Part shown: positions 37,220-45,650 of the stretch, in pieces
Layout of the letters: the number at the start of each line of letters is the position of its first letter
Position numbering within the stretch: the stretch's first letter is position 1
Assembly (NCBI GenBank): GCA_009377645.1
Contig: WHTQ01000021.1
Location: forward strand, 1-55,929
DNA length: 55,929 nucleotides
Origin: Micromonosporaceae bacterium
GTDB taxonomy: Bacteria > Actinomycetota > Actinomycetes > Mycobacteriales > Micromonosporaceae
Direction of reading: 5' to 3'
The notes under the pieces: generated by a model
The model's database searches: none
Told to the model about the DNA's origin: nothing
Seen by the model: the letters and a program-made list of their open reading frames with translations, nothing else
Position numbers and translations under genes: made by a program

Positions 37220-37256
37220 TTGACCAGGTAATGAGCCGGTATTACTCTTACATGTA
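37220..37256 (+). promoter_or_regulatory. Promoter/operator of the AbrB-VapC module
   Basis: TTGACC (37220-37225) and TACTCT (37243-37248) are 17 bases apart. The inverted repeat GTAAT (37228-37232)/ATTAC (37241-37245) lies in the spacer, and the palindrome TACATGTA (37249-37256) lies between the promoter and the ribosome-binding site. Such elements suit autoregulation by the antitoxin. Confidence 0.55.
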
Positions 37257-37266
37257 GGAGGTAGGC

Positions 37267-37497
37267 ATGAGAGTAACCGCCAAGGGCCAGGTCACGATCC
37301 CGGCCGCGATCCGGGAACGGTTCGGTCTGCTTCCGGACACCGAGGTCGAGTTCGTCGTGGACGGCGAGACGGTCCGTCTCACGAAGGCCGAGACGGCGGG
37401 CGACAGCCGGGGCCGGCGCGTGGTGGCCCGGTTGCGCGGGCGCGCCCGCACCGGCATGACCACGGATGAGATCCTCGCGTTGACCCGCCAGCCGTGA
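37267..37497 (+). CDS. AbrB/MazE-fold antitoxin (VapB type)
   Basis: The 76-residue protein has a swapped-hairpin AbrB domain: RVTAKGQVTIPAAIRERFGL, then DTEVEFVVDGETVRLTKA. The C-terminal tail (about 50-76) should bind the toxin. It starts 7 bases after GGAGG. The stop overlaps the toxin start by 4 bases. It would repress its own promoter, with palindromes lying directly upstream. Confidence 0.93.
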   Translation: MRVTAKGQVTIPAAIRERFGLLPDTEVEFVVDGETVRLTKAETAGDSRGRRVVARLRGRARTGMTTDEILALTRQP

Positions 37498-37898
37498 CGA
37501 TCACGCTGGTCGACAGCAACGTGCTGCTCGACGTCGCGACCGAGGATCCCGCGTGGGGGCAGTGGTCCGCGGAAGCACTGGAACGGGCAGCCGACCAGGG
37601 TCCGCTCGCGATCAACCCGCTGGTCTACGCTGAGGTGTCGATCGGGTTCGCCACGATCGAGGAGCTGGATGATGCGTTGCCACCCGAGACGTATGTCCGG
37701 GTCCCGCTTCCCTACGAGGCAGGGTTCCTGGCCGGAAAGGCATTCCTGACCTACCGCCGCCGGAAAGGCGTCAGGACAGCACCGCTGCCGGACTTCTACA
37801 TTGGGGCACACGCCGCGGTCGGTGGCTACCGGCTGCTGACCAGGGACGACAAGCCGTACCGGAGCTACTTCCCCACCGTCTCGCTGCTCTGCCCGTGA
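37494..37898 (+). CDS. VapC-type PIN-domain ribonuclease toxin
   Basis: The 134-residue protein shows the PIN acidic residues: Asp in TLVDSNVLLDV, Glu in LVYAEVSIGF, Asp in LPDFYIGAHA, and the LLTRDDKPYR segment near the end. VapC toxins cleave tRNA or rRNA and are silenced by the cognate antitoxin. It is translationally coupled to the AbrB antitoxin and complete, unlike the broken vapC at 10.8 kb. Confidence 0.93.
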   Translation: MTITLVDSNVLLDVATEDPAWGQWSAEALERAADQGPLAINPLVYAEVSIGFATIEELDDALPPETYVRVPLPYEAGFLAGKAFLTYRRRKGVRTAPLPDFYIGAHAAVGGYRLLTRDDKPYRSYFPTVSLLCP

Positions 37899-37925
37899 GG
37901 CGGGGACGGCGGGCGAACAGGTGCG

Positions 37926-37961
37926 GCCCCGGTGCCAGCAGGTTACTGCCGGCACCGGGGC
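37926..37961. terminator. Strong hairpin between convergent vapC and drrB-like genes
   Basis: GCCCCGGTGCC (37926-37936) and GGCACCGGGGC (37951-37961) are perfect inverted 11-mers. After one mismatch, GCAG/CTGC extends the stem around a GTTA loop. This is probably a bidirectional terminator between the stops at 37898 and 37977. Confidence 0.85.
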
Positions 37962-37976
37962 AAACGGTGCCGTCGG

Positions 37977-38822
37977 TCAGATCTTGCGCTTGAGCGCCCA
38001 CACGGACAGCGGGGCGAACACCAGCACGATCGCCGCCGCCCAGATCAGCGACTGGACCACCGGCGGGCCGGCGGATCCGACGTGCCACGGCGTGCCCACC
38101 GTCTTGTCGCCGAGCATCAGCGCCCGGCAGGCGTCGGACAGGATGCTGACCGGGTTGACCTTCACGAACGCCTGCAGCCAGCCCGGCATGGTCTCGGTCG
38201 GCACGAACACGTTGCTGACGAAGGTGACTGGGAACAGCGCCGTGAAGCCGAAGATCTGCACCCGCTCCGGGTCCCGGGCCAGGACTCCGACCAGCACCGA
38301 CACCCATGAGAAGCAGAGCGCGAACACCAGCAGCAGCACGATCGCGACTAGCAGCCCCCCCACGTTGGTGCCGATCCGGAATCCCATGATCAGGCCGATC
38401 CCGAGCACCAGCACGATCGACCAGGCCTGCTTGACCTGGTCGGCCGCGATCCGGCCGGCCAGCGGCGCCCACCGGGCGATCGGCAGCGACCGGAGCCGGT
38501 CGAAGACCCCCTTGGTCAGGTCGGTGTTCAGCCCCTGCGCGACATACATCGTGACGAACAGCATGTTCATCGTGATCATCCCGGGCAGCATGAACTGCAG
38601 GTAGCCCTGCCAGTCGCCGGCGATCGCGCCCCCGAACACGAACGTGAACAGCAGCACGAACATGATCGGCTGGAAGCTGAAGTCGCCCAGCTCCCACGGG
38701 TTGTGGCGGACCTGCACGATCGTCCGCCAGGCCAGGGTCAGGCTCTGCCGCACGCCGTCGATCGGGCTCACCCGGGGCGAGAGCGCGGGTGCGCTCGGCG
38801 GGGTGGCGGTGATGGCGGTCAT
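37977..38822 (-). CDS. ABC-2 type exporter permease, DrrB-like
   Basis: The 281-residue protein has six predicted membrane segments and typical ABC-2 landmarks: RHNPWELGDFSFQPIMFVLLF, DRLRSLPIARWAPLAGR and FVSNVFVPTETMPGWLQAFV. It is the membrane component of a daunorubicin-resistance-like exporter. ATG 38822 overlaps the stop of the ATPase gene by 4 bases and is preceded by GAGAGGAG. The exported molecule is unknown; no biosynthetic genes adjoin it. Confidence 0.93.
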   Translation of the reverse strand: MTAITATPPSAPALSPRVSPIDGVRQSLTLAWRTIVQVRHNPWELGDFSFQPIMFVLLFTFVFGGAIAGDWQGYLQFMLPGMITMNMLFVTMYVAQGLNTDLTKGVFDRLRSLPIARWAPLAGRIAADQVKQAWSIVLVLGIGLIMGFRIGTNVGGLLVAIVLLLVFALCFSWVSVLVGVLARDPERVQIFGFTALFPVTFVSNVFVPTETMPGWLQAFVKVNPVSILSDACRALMLGDKTVGTPWHVGSAGPPVVQSLIWAAAIVLVFAPLSVWALKRKI

Positions 38823-39805
38823 GCCGCACTCCTCTCGGTCTGGTCGGACCCGTCGGTCCCGTTCTCGTCGGTCTCCTCGGCCGGATGCCCGGTCAGGGTC
38901 AGGAACACCTCGTTCAGGCTGGAGGTGCGCAGCGCCAGCTCGGTCACGACCACCCCGGCGTCGTCCAGCTTGCGCACCACGGCCGGCAGCACCTTCGGGT
39001 CGGTGACCTGCGCGGTCACCAGCCGGCCCTTGACATCCGGGGTGGCGCAGGCGAGCTCACCCACCACCGAGGTCACGATCGGCAGATGTTCCCGCTCGGC
39101 CGGCCGCACCGCCAGCGTCTGCGAGCCGGTCTTGGCCTTCAGCTCGTCCGGCGTGCCGGACGCGATCACCCGACCGTGGTCGATCACCATGATCTCGTCC
39201 GCCAGCTCGTCCGCCTCGTCCAGATACTGCGTGGTGAGCAGCACCGTGGTGCCGCCGGCGACCAGCCGCCGGATCAGCTCCCACAGCTCGGCCCGCGCCC
39301 GCGGGTCCAGCCCGGTGGTGGGCTCGTCCAGGTAGAGCAGCGTCGGCCGGCCGACCAGGCTGGAGGCCAGGTCCAGCCGGCGGCGCATGCCACCGGAGTA
39401 GGTCTTGGTCGCCCGGCTGGCGGCGTCGGTCAGCTCGAACTGCGCCAGCAGCTCCCGCGCCCGCTGCTTGGCCTGCGGCTTCGGGATGCCGAGCAGCCGC
39501 CCGATCAGCAGCAGGTTCTCGGTGCCGGTGAGGGTCTCGTCGACCGACGCATACTGCCCGGTCAGGCCGATCAGCTGGCGCACCTGGTGGGCGTCGTTGA
39601 CCACGTCATACCCGTTGACGCTGGCCCGGCCGGCGTCCGGGCGGAGCAGCGTGGCCAGCACCCTCACCGCGGTGGTCTTTCCCGCCCCGTTCGGGCCGAG
39701 CAGACCGAGCACCGTGCCGGGCCGGACGGCCAGGTCCACCCCGTCCAGCGCCTTGGTCTCCCCGAAGTGCTTGACCAGCCCTTCGGCCCAGATCGCATGA
39801 TCCAT
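38819..39805 (-). CDS. ABC exporter ATP-binding protein, DrrA-like
   Basis: The 328-residue ATPase has Walker A GPNGAGKTT, signature YSGGMRRRLDLA, Walker B LLYLDEPTTGLDPR, and a C-terminal DrrA extension (about 230-328). It would power the DrrB-like permease immediately downstream. ATG 39805 follows GGGGAG. A 14-bp palindrome and a TTGACA lie upstream, so repression by a TetR-like protein encoded elsewhere is possible. Confidence 0.95.
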   Translation of the reverse strand: MDHAIWAEGLVKHFGETKALDGVDLAVRPGTVLGLLGPNGAGKTTAVRVLATLLRPDAGRASVNGYDVVNDAHQVRQLIGLTGQYASVDETLTGTENLLLIGRLLGIPKPQAKQRARELLAQFELTDAASRATKTYSGGMRRRLDLASSLVGRPTLLYLDEPTTGLDPRARAELWELIRRLVAGGTTVLLTTQYLDEADELADEIMVIDHGRVIASGTPDELKAKTGSQTLAVRPAEREHLPIVTSVVGELACATPDVKGRLVTAQVTDPKVLPAVVRKLDDAGVVVTELALRTSSLNEVFLTLTGHPAEETDENGTDGSDQTERSAA

Positions 39806-39857
39806 AAGTCGTTCTCCCCTTCTCCGTCGCGGTGCCCGGGGGCCCCCAACGACATCG

Positions 39858-39896
39858 CCGTGACATCACGGTGACACCTAACCTGGCATCTGTCAA
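39858..39896 (-). promoter_or_regulatory. Palindromic operator and -35 element upstream of the DrrAB-like genes
   Basis: CCGTGACATCACGG (39858-39871) is a palindrome with 6-bp perfect arms. On the minus strand a perfect TTGACA (39896-39891) lies 19 bases upstream of it. The palindrome therefore covers the expected -10 region, a repressor-site arrangement. The half-site TGACA recurs at 39872-39876. Confidence 0.5.
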
Positions 39897-40197
39897 GCAC
39901 CACGTGACTGCCGCGCTTCCACGCGGGCAATCAGCAATTCAGCTCACTATGAACCGTGGGTCCGACACTTCGCTGACGATTTCCGGCACCCTGACTCGCC
40001 CGACCTGGTCAGAGTGTGGGGAGCGTCACGTTCTCGTTCGCCCCCATCGCCACGTCGGCCCCGCCCGGCTGACCCTCCTTCAGGCAGTCCCCCCAACTTG
40101 CCCTTCGGACGTCACAACCGCTTCCTGTGGCGGGTTTCAATCCGTTGCGCGCCGGATGTGAGCTAGGTCGCGTCCCGAGCGGCCGGAGCGGCCGGAG
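39897..40197. other. Intergenic region upstream of the DrrAB promoter with no convincing gene
   Basis: This stretch separates the end of the ettA-unknown-protein operon from the exporter promoter. It contains a 9-bp tandem repeat, GAGCGGCCG twice (40177-40194), directly after the last gene, and a single CRISPR-repeat-like GTTTCAATCC at 40134. Reading frames across it are short and lack recognisable motifs or ribosome-binding sites. Confidence 0.6.
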
Positions 40198-41022
40198 TCA
40201 GGCCGAGCGGGGACGCACCGTGAGCGGTCCGGGCGGCGGTGGTAGCCACCCGGTGCCGTACCGGGCGGCCAGCCCGACCCACCGCTGCGACCGGCGGACC
40301 CGCACCACCGCCCCCGGGTCGGTGACCCGGCCCAGGAATCCCATCCGGACCACCCCCTGCACGAGCCGTTGCGGCACCTCCACCCGGCCGGCCGGACCGG
40401 CCGGCCCGGCCGGCGACTCCACCACGATCGGGACGTGGTCGAGCAGCGCCTCCCGCAGCATCCGGACCCCGACCGGCCGGCCGGCCAGCCCGGTGGTCGT
40501 CACTTCCCGCAGCGTCCGGGCGGCGGCCGCCGCGACCTCCGCCAGCCGCCGGGCCGGGATCTCCTCCAGCACCTCCCCCGGGTCCGGCGGCAGCGGCCAG
40601 CGCCACTCCCGGTCCCGGCGGGGCGGCAGCCCGGTCGCCGTGACCATCCTGGCCGCGACGGGCCCGGCCCTGGCGGCCCCGGCCGTGACCGGCTCCACCG
40701 TGGCCGGCCCGGCCGCAGCGGGTCCGGTCGCCACGGGCTCGACCGTAGCGGGCTCGACCGTAGCGGGCCCGGCCGTGGCGGATCCGCCCGCAGCGGCCGG
40801 GCCGGGCAACGCCGCCAGCAGGGCCGCCGCGCCCACGGTCAGGTCCTCCGGCACCGTGGTCGCAAGGTCCCGGGTCGCCAGCACGCCCCACGGCAGGCGC
40901 GCCCACAGCTCGGTCCGGCCGGCCCCGGCCGGCCGGAGCCGGACCACCGCGTTCGGGTCGAGCCGGGTGAGTCGCCCCAGGAACACCCGGGCATCGGAGG
41001 GTACGACCAGCCGGGCCGGCAC
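40198..41022 (-). CDS. Unknown protein with internal Ala/Pro/Thr-Val repeat
   Basis: The 274-residue protein has two similar folded ends: ARVFLGRLTRLDPNAVVRLR at the N-terminus and MGFLGRVTDPGAVVRVRR near the C-terminus. They look like an internal duplication (FLGR-T-DP-AVVR). Between them is a low-complexity stretch (about 75-125) of ATVEPV/AGPAT units encoded by a tandem DNA repeat near 40735-40775. I do not recognise the family. It starts 7 bases after the ettA stop, so it should be expressed with EttA. Confidence 0.65.
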   Translation of the reverse strand: MPARLVVPSDARVFLGRLTRLDPNAVVRLRPAGAGRTELWARLPWGVLATRDLATTVPEDLTVGAAALLAALPGPAAAGGSATAGPATVEPATVEPVATGPAAAGPATVEPVTAGAARAGPVAARMVTATGLPPRRDREWRWPLPPDPGEVLEEIPARRLAEVAAAAARTLREVTTTGLAGRPVGVRMLREALLDHVPIVVESPAGPAGPAGRVEVPQRLVQGVVRMGFLGRVTDPGAVVRVRRSQRWVGLAARYGTGWLPPPPGPLTVRPRSA

Positions 41023-41029
41023 GGCCGGC

Positions 41030-42706
41030 TCAGTCCCGGGTCAACCGGCGGTAGGTGACCCGGTGCGGCCGCGCCGCCTCCTCGCCGAGCCGCTCCACCT
41101 TGTTCTTCTCGTACGCGTCGAAGTTGCCCTCGAACCAGTACCACGTCGCCGGGCTCTTCTCGTCCCCCTCCCAGGCCAGGATGTGGGTCGCCACCCGGTC
41201 CAGGAACATCCGGTCGTGGGAGATCACCACCGCGCAGCCCGGGAACTCCAGCAGCGCGTTCTCCAGGCTGGACAGGGTCTCCACGTCCAGGTCGTTGGTC
41301 GGCTCGTCGAGCAGGATCAGGTTTCCGCCGATCTTGAGGGTCAGCGCCAGGTTCAGCCGGTTCCGCTCGCCGCCGGACAGCACCCCGGTCGGCTTCTGCT
41401 GGTCCGGGCCTTTGAACCCGAACGCCGCCACGTACGCCCGGGAGGGCACCTCTACCTTCCCGACCAGCAAGTGGTCCAGCCCGTCCGAGACCACCTCCCA
41501 GACCGTCTTGGCCGGGTCCAGCCCGGCCCGGGACTGGTCGACATAGGACAGCTGGACGGTGTCGCCGACCCGGACGGTGCCGGAGTCCGGCTGCTCCTGC
41601 CCGACGATCATCCGGAACAGGGTGGTCTTGCCGACCCCGTTCGGTCCGATGATGCCGACGATCCCGTTGCGCGGCAGGGAGAAGCTGAGGTCCTCGATCA
41701 GCGTCCGCCCGTCGTACCCTTTGACCAGGTCACTGACCTCGATCACGGTGCCGCCCAGCCGCGGCCCGGGCGGGATCTGGATCTCCTCGAAGTCCAGCTT
41801 GCGGGTCTGCTCCGCCTCGGTGGCCATCTCCTCGTACCGCTGCAGCCGGGCCCGGCTCTTGGTCTGCCGGGCGCGGGCGCTGGAGCGTACCCACTCCAGC
41901 TCATCGGTCAAACGCTTGCGCAACTTGGCGTCCCGGCGGCCCTGCACCGCCAACCGGCCGGCTTTTTTGTCCAGATAGGTGGAGTAGTTTCCCTCGTACG
42001 GGTAGGTGCGGCCGCGGTCCAGCTCCAGGATCCAGGTGGCGACGTTGTCCAGGAAGTAGCGGTCGTGGGTGACTGCCAGGATGGTCCCCGGGTACGCGGC
42101 CAGGTGCTGCTCCAGCCACTGCACGCTCTCGGCGTCGAGGTGGTTGGTCGGCTCGTCCAGCAGCAGCAGGTCGGGCTGTTGCAGCAGCAGCTTGCACAGC
42201 GCCACCCGGCGGCGCTCGCCCCCGGACAGCGTGTCCACCAACGCGTCCGGCGGCGGGCAGCGCAGCGCGTCCATCGCCAGCTCCAGCTTGGAGCCCAGGT
42301 CCCAGGCGTCGGCGTGGTCCAGGTCCTCCTGCAGAGCGCCCATCTCCTCCATCAGCGCGTCCGAGTAGTCGGTGGCCAGCGCCTCGGCGATCTCGTTGAA
42401 CCGGGCCAGCTTGGCCTTGGTGCCGGCGACCGACTCCTCGATGTTGGCCAGCACCGTGGTGCCCTCGGTCAGCGGCGGCTCCTGGGCCAGCAGCCCGGTC
42501 GTGTAGCCGGGCATCAGCCGGGCGTCGCCGTTGGTCGGGTGGTCCATCCCCGCCATGATCTTGAGCAGGCTCGACTTGCCGGCGCCGTTCGGCCCCACCA
42601 CGCCGATCTTTGCGCCGGGCAGGAAGGTCAGGGTCACGTCGTCGAGGATGACCTTGTCGCCGTGGGCCTTCCGGGCCTTGTCGAGCACGTAGATGAACTG
42701 GGCCAC
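41030..42706 (-). CDS. ettA: Energy-dependent translational throttle protein EttA (ABC-F)
   Basis: The 558-residue protein has two ABC domains without membrane segments: Walker A GPNGAGKSS and GPNGVGKTT, signatures LSGGERRRVALC and LSGGERNRLNLA, and Walker B LLLLDEPTNHLD and LILLDEPTNDLD. The ABC-F linker/arm region lies between them. EttA binds the ribosomal E site and gates the first peptide bond according to ATP/ADP. GTG 42706, behind AAGGCGG, gives the standard N-terminus AQFIYVLDKARKAHGDK. It corresponds to Rv2477c; the Rv2478c-like SSB is at the right end of this window. Confidence 0.97.
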   Translation of the reverse strand: MAQFIYVLDKARKAHGDKVILDDVTLTFLPGAKIGVVGPNGAGKSSLLKIMAGMDHPTNGDARLMPGYTTGLLAQEPPLTEGTTVLANIEESVAGTKAKLARFNEIAEALATDYSDALMEEMGALQEDLDHADAWDLGSKLELAMDALRCPPPDALVDTLSGGERRRVALCKLLLQQPDLLLLDEPTNHLDAESVQWLEQHLAAYPGTILAVTHDRYFLDNVATWILELDRGRTYPYEGNYSTYLDKKAGRLAVQGRRDAKLRKRLTDELEWVRSSARARQTKSRARLQRYEEMATEAEQTRKLDFEEIQIPPGPRLGGTVIEVSDLVKGYDGRTLIEDLSFSLPRNGIVGIIGPNGVGKTTLFRMIVGQEQPDSGTVRVGDTVQLSYVDQSRAGLDPAKTVWEVVSDGLDHLLVGKVEVPSRAYVAAFGFKGPDQQKPTGVLSGGERNRLNLALTLKIGGNLILLDEPTNDLDVETLSSLENALLEFPGCAVVISHDRMFLDRVATHILAWEGDEKSPATWYWFEGNFDAYEKNKVERLGEEAARPHRVTYRRLTRD

Positions 42707-42863
42707 GGTCCGCCTTACCTCCGAGAGCTGCTTTGGGTGCTGTGCCGCGGTCCATCCTCCCAGCCCGGCCGGGTGGCGCCCACCCCGCCCGCCCCGCCCG
42801 CCTCCCAGCCGGACCAAGTAGCCTTGGTTGACCGGGGGGACCCTGCCGGAGGTGGTCTGGGAC

Positions 42864-44306
42864 GTGGTGACACGCAGCGGGTTCGTGGTGGTCGCCAACC
42901 GGATGCCGGTCGACGAGGTGAGCCCGGCCACGACGCCGAGCCCGGCCGCTGTGGCCGCGGGCTCCGCTGCGCTACGCCCGCTCCCGGCCAGCGGCCGGGA
43001 GTGGCGGCGCAGCCCCGGCGGGCTGGTCACCGCCCTGCACCCGGTGCTGGTCGCCCGGGGCGGCACCTGGGTGGGCTGGGCCGGCGGGGTCGGCGAGCCG
43101 CCGGAGCCGTTCGAGCTGGAGGGGGTGCGGCTGCACCCGGTCCGGCTGGACTCGGTGGACCTGGAGCGGTACTACGAGGGCCAGTCCAACGCGAGCATCT
43201 GGCCGCTCTACCACGACGCGGTCGAGACCCCGGTCTACCGGCGCCGCTGGCGGGAGTCCTACCGGGAGGTGAACGCCAGGTTCGCCGCGGCCGCGGCCGA
43301 GGTCGCCGCGCCCGGCGCCACCGTCTGGGTGCAGGACTACCAGCTGCAGCTGGTCCCGGCGATGCTCCGGGAGCAGCGCCCGGACCTGCGGATCGGGTTC
43401 TTCCTGCACATCCCGTTCCCGCCGATCGAGCTGTTCATGCAGCTGCCCGGGCGGGCCGAGGTGCTGAACGGGCTGCTCGGCGCCGACCTGATCGGATTCC
43501 AGCAGAAGCTGGCCGCCCAGAACTTCGTCCGGCTGGCCCGGCACCTGCTGGGCCTGCGCTACCGGGGGCAGACGGTCAAGGTGGAGCACCGGGAGGTGAA
43601 GGCCGGCGCGTTCCCGATCTCGATCGACGTCGCGGAGATGGAACAGCTCGCCGCGAACCCGGCGGTGCAGGCCCGCGCCAAGCAGATCCGGGCGGAGCTG
43701 GGCGACCCGGTCACAGTGGTGCTCGGGGTGGACCGGCTCGACTACACCAAGGGGATCGAGCTGCGGCTCAAGGCGTTCCGGGAGCTGCTGGCGGAGGGCC
43801 GGCTGGCGGTGCCGGACACGGTGATGGTGCAGGTGGCCACCCCGAGCCGGGAGCGGGTGGAGCACTACCAGACGCTGCGGATCCGGGTGGAGCGGGAGGT
43901 CGGCCGGATCAACGGCGAGTTCGGCCGGGTCGGCGTGCCGGCCGTGCACTACCTGCACCAGTCCTACAGCCGCACCGAGCTGGCCGCGCTCTACTGCGCC
44001 GCGGACGTGATGATGGTGACCCCGCTGCGGGACGGGATGAACCTGGTCGCCAAGGAGTACGTGGCGGCCCGGGCGGACACCGGCGGGGCGCTGGTGCTCA
44101 GCGAGTTCGCCGGTGCCGCCACCGAGCTGCGGCAGGCGTTCCTGTGCAACCCGTACGACCCGGAGGCGGTCAAGGAGACGCTGCTGCGGGCGGTGCACGT
44201 GCCGCCACCGGAGGCCGCCCGGCGGATCCGGGCGATGCAGCGCCACCTGCGCAGCCACGACGTGGACCAATGGGCGCGCAACTTCCTCGCCGAGCTCGGC
44301 TCCTGA
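42864..44306 (+). CDS. otsA: Trehalose-6-phosphate synthase
   Basis: The ~480-residue GT20 enzyme makes trehalose-6-phosphate from a nucleotide-glucose and glucose-6-phosphate. Landmarks are [70 protein letters not shown] and [15 protein letters not shown]. The start is uncertain: GTG 42864 or 42867 lies 11-14 bases after GGAGG, while a TTG at 42828 would add 12 residues. It is divergent from ettA. The stop overlaps the otsB ATG by one base. Confidence 0.96.
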   Translation: MVTRSGFVVVANRMPVDEVSPATTPSPAAVAAGSAALRPLPASGREWRRSPGGLVTALHPVLVARGGTWVGWAGGVGEPPEPFELEGVRLHPVRLDSVDLERYYEGQSNASIWPLYHDAVETPVYRRRWRESYREVNARFAAAAAEVAAPGATVWVQDYQLQLVPAMLREQRPDLRIGFFLHIPFPPIELFMQLPGRAEVLNGLLGADLIGFQQKLAAQNFVRLARHLLGLRYRGQTVKVEHREVKAGAFPISIDVAEMEQLAANPAVQARAKQIRAELGDPVTVVLGVDRLDYTKGIELRLKAFRELLAEGRLAVPDTVMVQVATPSRERVEHYQTLRIRVEREVGRINGEFGRVGVPAVHYLHQSYSRTELAALYCAADVMMVTPLRDGMNLVAKEYVAARADTGGALVLSEFAGAATELRQAFLCNPYDPEAVKETLLRAVHVPPPEAARRIRAMQRHLRSHDVDQWARNFLAELGS

Positions 44307-45115
44307 TGACCGGGCTAACCGGGGTGGAGCCGGACCTGCGGGCGGCGCTGGCCGGGCTCGCCCGGGCGCCGCGGCTGCTGGTCGCCAGCGACTACGACGG
44401 GGTGCTGGCTCCGATCGTGGCCGACCCGGCCCGCGCGTACCCGCTGCCGGCCGCCACGGCCGCGCTGCGCCGGCTGGCCGCCCTGCCCGGCACCACGGTG
44501 GCGCTGATCTCCGGCCGATCCCGGGACGACCTGGCCGCGCTGATCCGCGGGCAGCTGCCGGCCGAGGTCCAGCTGGTCGGCAGCCACGGCTCCGAGCTGG
44601 CCGGCCAGGTCCGGCTCGACCCCGACCAGGTCACGCTCCGAGAGCGGGTGGCGCAGGCGCTGGCCGAGATCATCAAGGAGCGGCCGGGGGTATGGCTGGA
44701 GGACAAGCCGGTCAGCCTGGCGGTGCACACCCGCCCGGCCCCGCCCGAGGTGGGAGCGGCGGTACGCGCGGCGGCGCTGGCCGGTCCCGGCGGCTGGCCG
44801 GGGGTGCACGTGATGACCGGCAAGGAGGTCGTGGAGCTGGCCGTCGCCGCGGCGGACAAGGGCGCCGCGGTGCGGGTGCTGCGGCGCCGAGCCGCCGCCG
44901 ACGCCGTGCTGTTCCTCGGCGACGACGTCACCGACGAGAACGCATTCGCGGTCCTGTCCGACCAGGACGTGGGTGTCAAGATCGGCCCCGGGGAGACCGC
45001 CGCCCGGTTCCGGGTCCCGGACCCGCCGGCCGCGGTACGGGTGCTCCAGCTCCTCAGAGAAGCTCGAGAACCCACCGCAGGGCTGAACTCACCTCGGCCA
45101 TCTCCTGCGGACTGA
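44306..45115 (+). CDS. otsB: Trehalose-6-phosphate phosphatase
   Basis: The 269-residue HAD phosphatase shows the nucleophile motif VASDYDGVLAPI, ALISGRSRDDL, GSHGSEL and the Mg-binding FLGDDVTDENAF. It dephosphorylates the OtsA product to trehalose. The ATG overlaps the otsA stop. Its last 62 bases are also the last 62 bases of the oppositely oriented MazF-like gene, so the C-terminus may have been extended or altered when that module arrived. Confidence 0.95.
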   Translation: MTGLTGVEPDLRAALAGLARAPRLLVASDYDGVLAPIVADPARAYPLPAATAALRRLAALPGTTVALISGRSRDDLAALIRGQLPAEVQLVGSHGSELAGQVRLDPDQVTLRERVAQALAEIIKERPGVWLEDKPVSLAVHTRPAPPEVGAAVRAAALAGPGGWPGVHVMTGKEVVELAVAAADKGAAVRVLRRRAAADAVLFLGDDVTDENAFAVLSDQDVGVKIGPGETAARFRVPDPPAAVRVLQLLREAREPTAGLNSPRPSPAD

Positions 45116-45368
45116 GCCGTCCGGCGAAGTCGCCCAGCCGTCCGGCGTCCACGCAGGTCATCTGGTCGACGACAACCCGGGTGGTGGTGCCGTCCATGTC
45201 GATCTCAGGCCGCCACGAGGCGGGACGGACCGATGTAGACGTCGGCGCGACGAGGAGGGTTGAGGAGTGCAGCCGGTCGCTCTGCAGGACGACCGCGTAG
45301 CGGGGTCCGCGCTGCTCGTGGCCGACGGCGTTCCGCAGGGACTTAAGCCGATAGATGTCACCACGCAC
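45054..45368 (-). CDS. MazF/PemK-family endoribonuclease toxin
   Basis: The 104-residue protein begins RGDIYRLKS, has QRGPRYAVVLQSD (the family RP-VVVQ-D region) and VVVDQMTCVDAGRLG. These are features of MazF/PemK toxins, which cut mRNA or tRNA at specific sequences. It starts inside the end of the antitoxin gene (11-base overlap). Its 3' end overlaps otsB by 62 bases on the opposite strand. Confidence 0.92.
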   Translation of the reverse strand: MRGDIYRLKSLRNAVGHEQRGPRYAVVLQSDRLHSSTLLVAPTSTSVRPASWRPEIDMDGTTTRVVVDQMTCVDAGRLGDFAGRLSPQEMAEVSSALRWVLELL

Positions 45369-45588
45369 CGACGGCGTCCATGTCTGCCCGAATGGCCCTG
45401 ATTTCTGATTGCTCTTCCGGGTCCGTCAGCAGGCGCTTGGACTCCTCCTCCATGCGGGCATACTGCCGCTCCCGCCAGGCCTGGTAGATGGCCTGGCGGA
45501 TGACCTCGGACTGGCTCGTGCCGTCAGCGGTCAGTTCACGGAGTGCCCGGTCAGTCTGTTCATCGGTTCTCACTGTCAAGGTTGCCAT
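45358..45588 (-). CDS. Ribbon-helix-helix antitoxin of the MazF-like pair
   Basis: The 76-residue protein has an N-terminal ribbon-helix-helix (TLTVRTDEQTDRALRELTA, SQSEVIRQAIYQAW) and an acidic, flexible C-terminus (about 45-76) that should wrap the toxin. ATG 45588 is 7 bases downstream of a GCGTATTACACGC palindrome, the probable autoregulatory site. Confidence 0.92.
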   Translation of the reverse strand: MATLTVRTDEQTDRALRELTADGTSQSEVIRQAIYQAWRERQYARMEEESKRLLTDPEEQSEIRAIRADMDAVGAW

Positions 45589-45595
45589 ACGTAGA

Positions 45596-45608
45596 GCGTA
45601 TTACACGC
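45596..45608 (-). promoter_or_regulatory. Palindrome upstream of the MazEF-like pair
   Basis: GCGTATTACACGC has inverted arms GCGT/ACGC. On the minus strand it contains TAATAC, a fair -10 box, with TTGCGT 15 bases further upstream. Overlap of promoter and palindrome suggests repression by the antitoxin. Confidence 0.5.
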
Positions 45609-45650
45609 ATCCAGTGACACGCAACATCTCGATATCGTGTTCGATACACT

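Noticed and set aside
40134-40163. Sequence starting GTTTCAATCC, like the end of many CRISPR repeats
   Set aside because: It occurs once, with no second copy, spacer pattern or cas gene in the window. A 10-base match is not enough to call an array or relic.
42771-42785. GGGTGG-CGC-CCACCC hairpin between ettA and otsA
   Set aside because: The genes are divergent, so a terminator makes no sense here. The surrounding CCGCCC-rich tract makes chance pairing likely.
40127-44300. Plus-strand open frame running 4 kb before otsB
   Set aside because: It is antisense to the unknown protein gene and ettA and out of frame in otsA; only the last 810 bases (otsB) encode a real protein.
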